Source: Nitrosomonas eutropha
GTDB taxonomy: Bacteria > Pseudomonadota > Gammaproteobacteria > Burkholderiales > Nitrosomonadaceae
DNA: 64,000 nt
Direction: 5' to 3'
Assembly (NCBI RefSeq): GCF_900116685.1
Contig: NZ_FPBL01000003.1
Coordinates: 124,001 to 188,000 of the forward strand
Positions 63,935 through 64,000 of the stretch are shown one piece after another. The position numbers and the translations under genes are program-made. Under the pieces are notes generated by a model. That model was not told the DNA's origin. It made no database searches and saw nothing but the letters and a program-made list of their open reading frames with translations. The number at the start of each line of letters is the position of its first letter. The stretch's first letter is position 1.

Positions 63935-64000
63935 CCTTTAAGCCATGCCTAGCCCGACGGGGCGAAAACCGGGAAACCCTTGTCCGGCTGGCGTGGCACC

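Noticed and set aside
1..64000. CRISPR arrays, rRNA genes and intact insertion sequences
   Set aside because: I looked for regularly spaced repeats, rRNA-like segments and transposase genes with inverted ends and found none.

Overview
The window looks like a chromosomal segment of a betaproteobacterium. The Nitrosomonadaceae (Nitrosomonas-like ammonia oxidisers) are my best guess, from the tpiA-secG-tRNA-Leu-nuo arrangement, a complete XrtA (exosortase A) exopolysaccharide locus, and AT-leaning coding sequence. The genus is an inference; no database search was possible.

Layout. (1) 1-2322: the 5' part of htpG (minus strand, cut by the window edge) with a good sigma-32-type promoter, divergent from a secreted sorbosone-dehydrogenase-like beta-propeller protein. 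(2) 2347-18388: one long minus-strand block, tpiA-secG-tRNA-Leu(GAG)-nuoABCDEFGHIJKLMN. It encodes all 14 subunits of respiratory complex I with separate nuoC and nuoD, behind a strong sigma-70-type promoter at tpiA. (3) 18587-25309: housekeeping genes gpmA, envC-like, ctpA, a moeB/thiF-type adenylyltransferase, an MsbA-type ABC exporter (minus) and a low-molecular-weight protein tyrosine phosphatase.

(4) 25476-54184: a roughly 29-kb exopolysaccharide and envelope locus. Its right half (40587-54184, all minus) is a near-textbook XrtA cluster: export lipoprotein, chain-length determinant, tyrosine autokinase, outer-membrane protein, AAA ATPase, DUF3473 deacetylase, FemAB-like protein, glycosyltransferase, exosortase A fused to an EpsI domain, second glycosyltransferase and XrtA-type amidotransferase. 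Its left half (25476-40536) is a mosaic. It has a frameshifted family-2 glycosyltransferase, an XrtA-type O-glycosylation ligase paired with a membrane transglutaminase-like protein, and a WzxC-type flippase. It also has two unusual asparagine-synthase relatives, two ATP-grasp proteins, a GNAT, two more FemAB/CelD-type acyltransferases and a deacetylase. Amide/peptide-bond-forming and acyl-transfer families are concentrated here, so the exported glycan may carry amino-acid or amide decoration (inference). The mosaic shows rearrangement: a diverged direct repeat occurs twice about 5.2 kb apart, and a decayed 3' end of a second flippase gene lies at 34189-34322.

(5) 54634-61892: a 59-residue orphan gene, ettA, rhlE, murI (with a palindrome over its likely promoter), a tandem universal stress protein and radA. 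(6) 62068-64000: tRNA-Ser(CGA) followed by a P4-type tyrosine integrase and a small unknown gene. This is the left edge of an integrated element that continues beyond the window.

No CRISPR array, rRNA operon or intact insertion sequence was seen. No PEP-CTERM sorting substrate is encoded here, so the targets of the exosortase must lie elsewhere in the genome.
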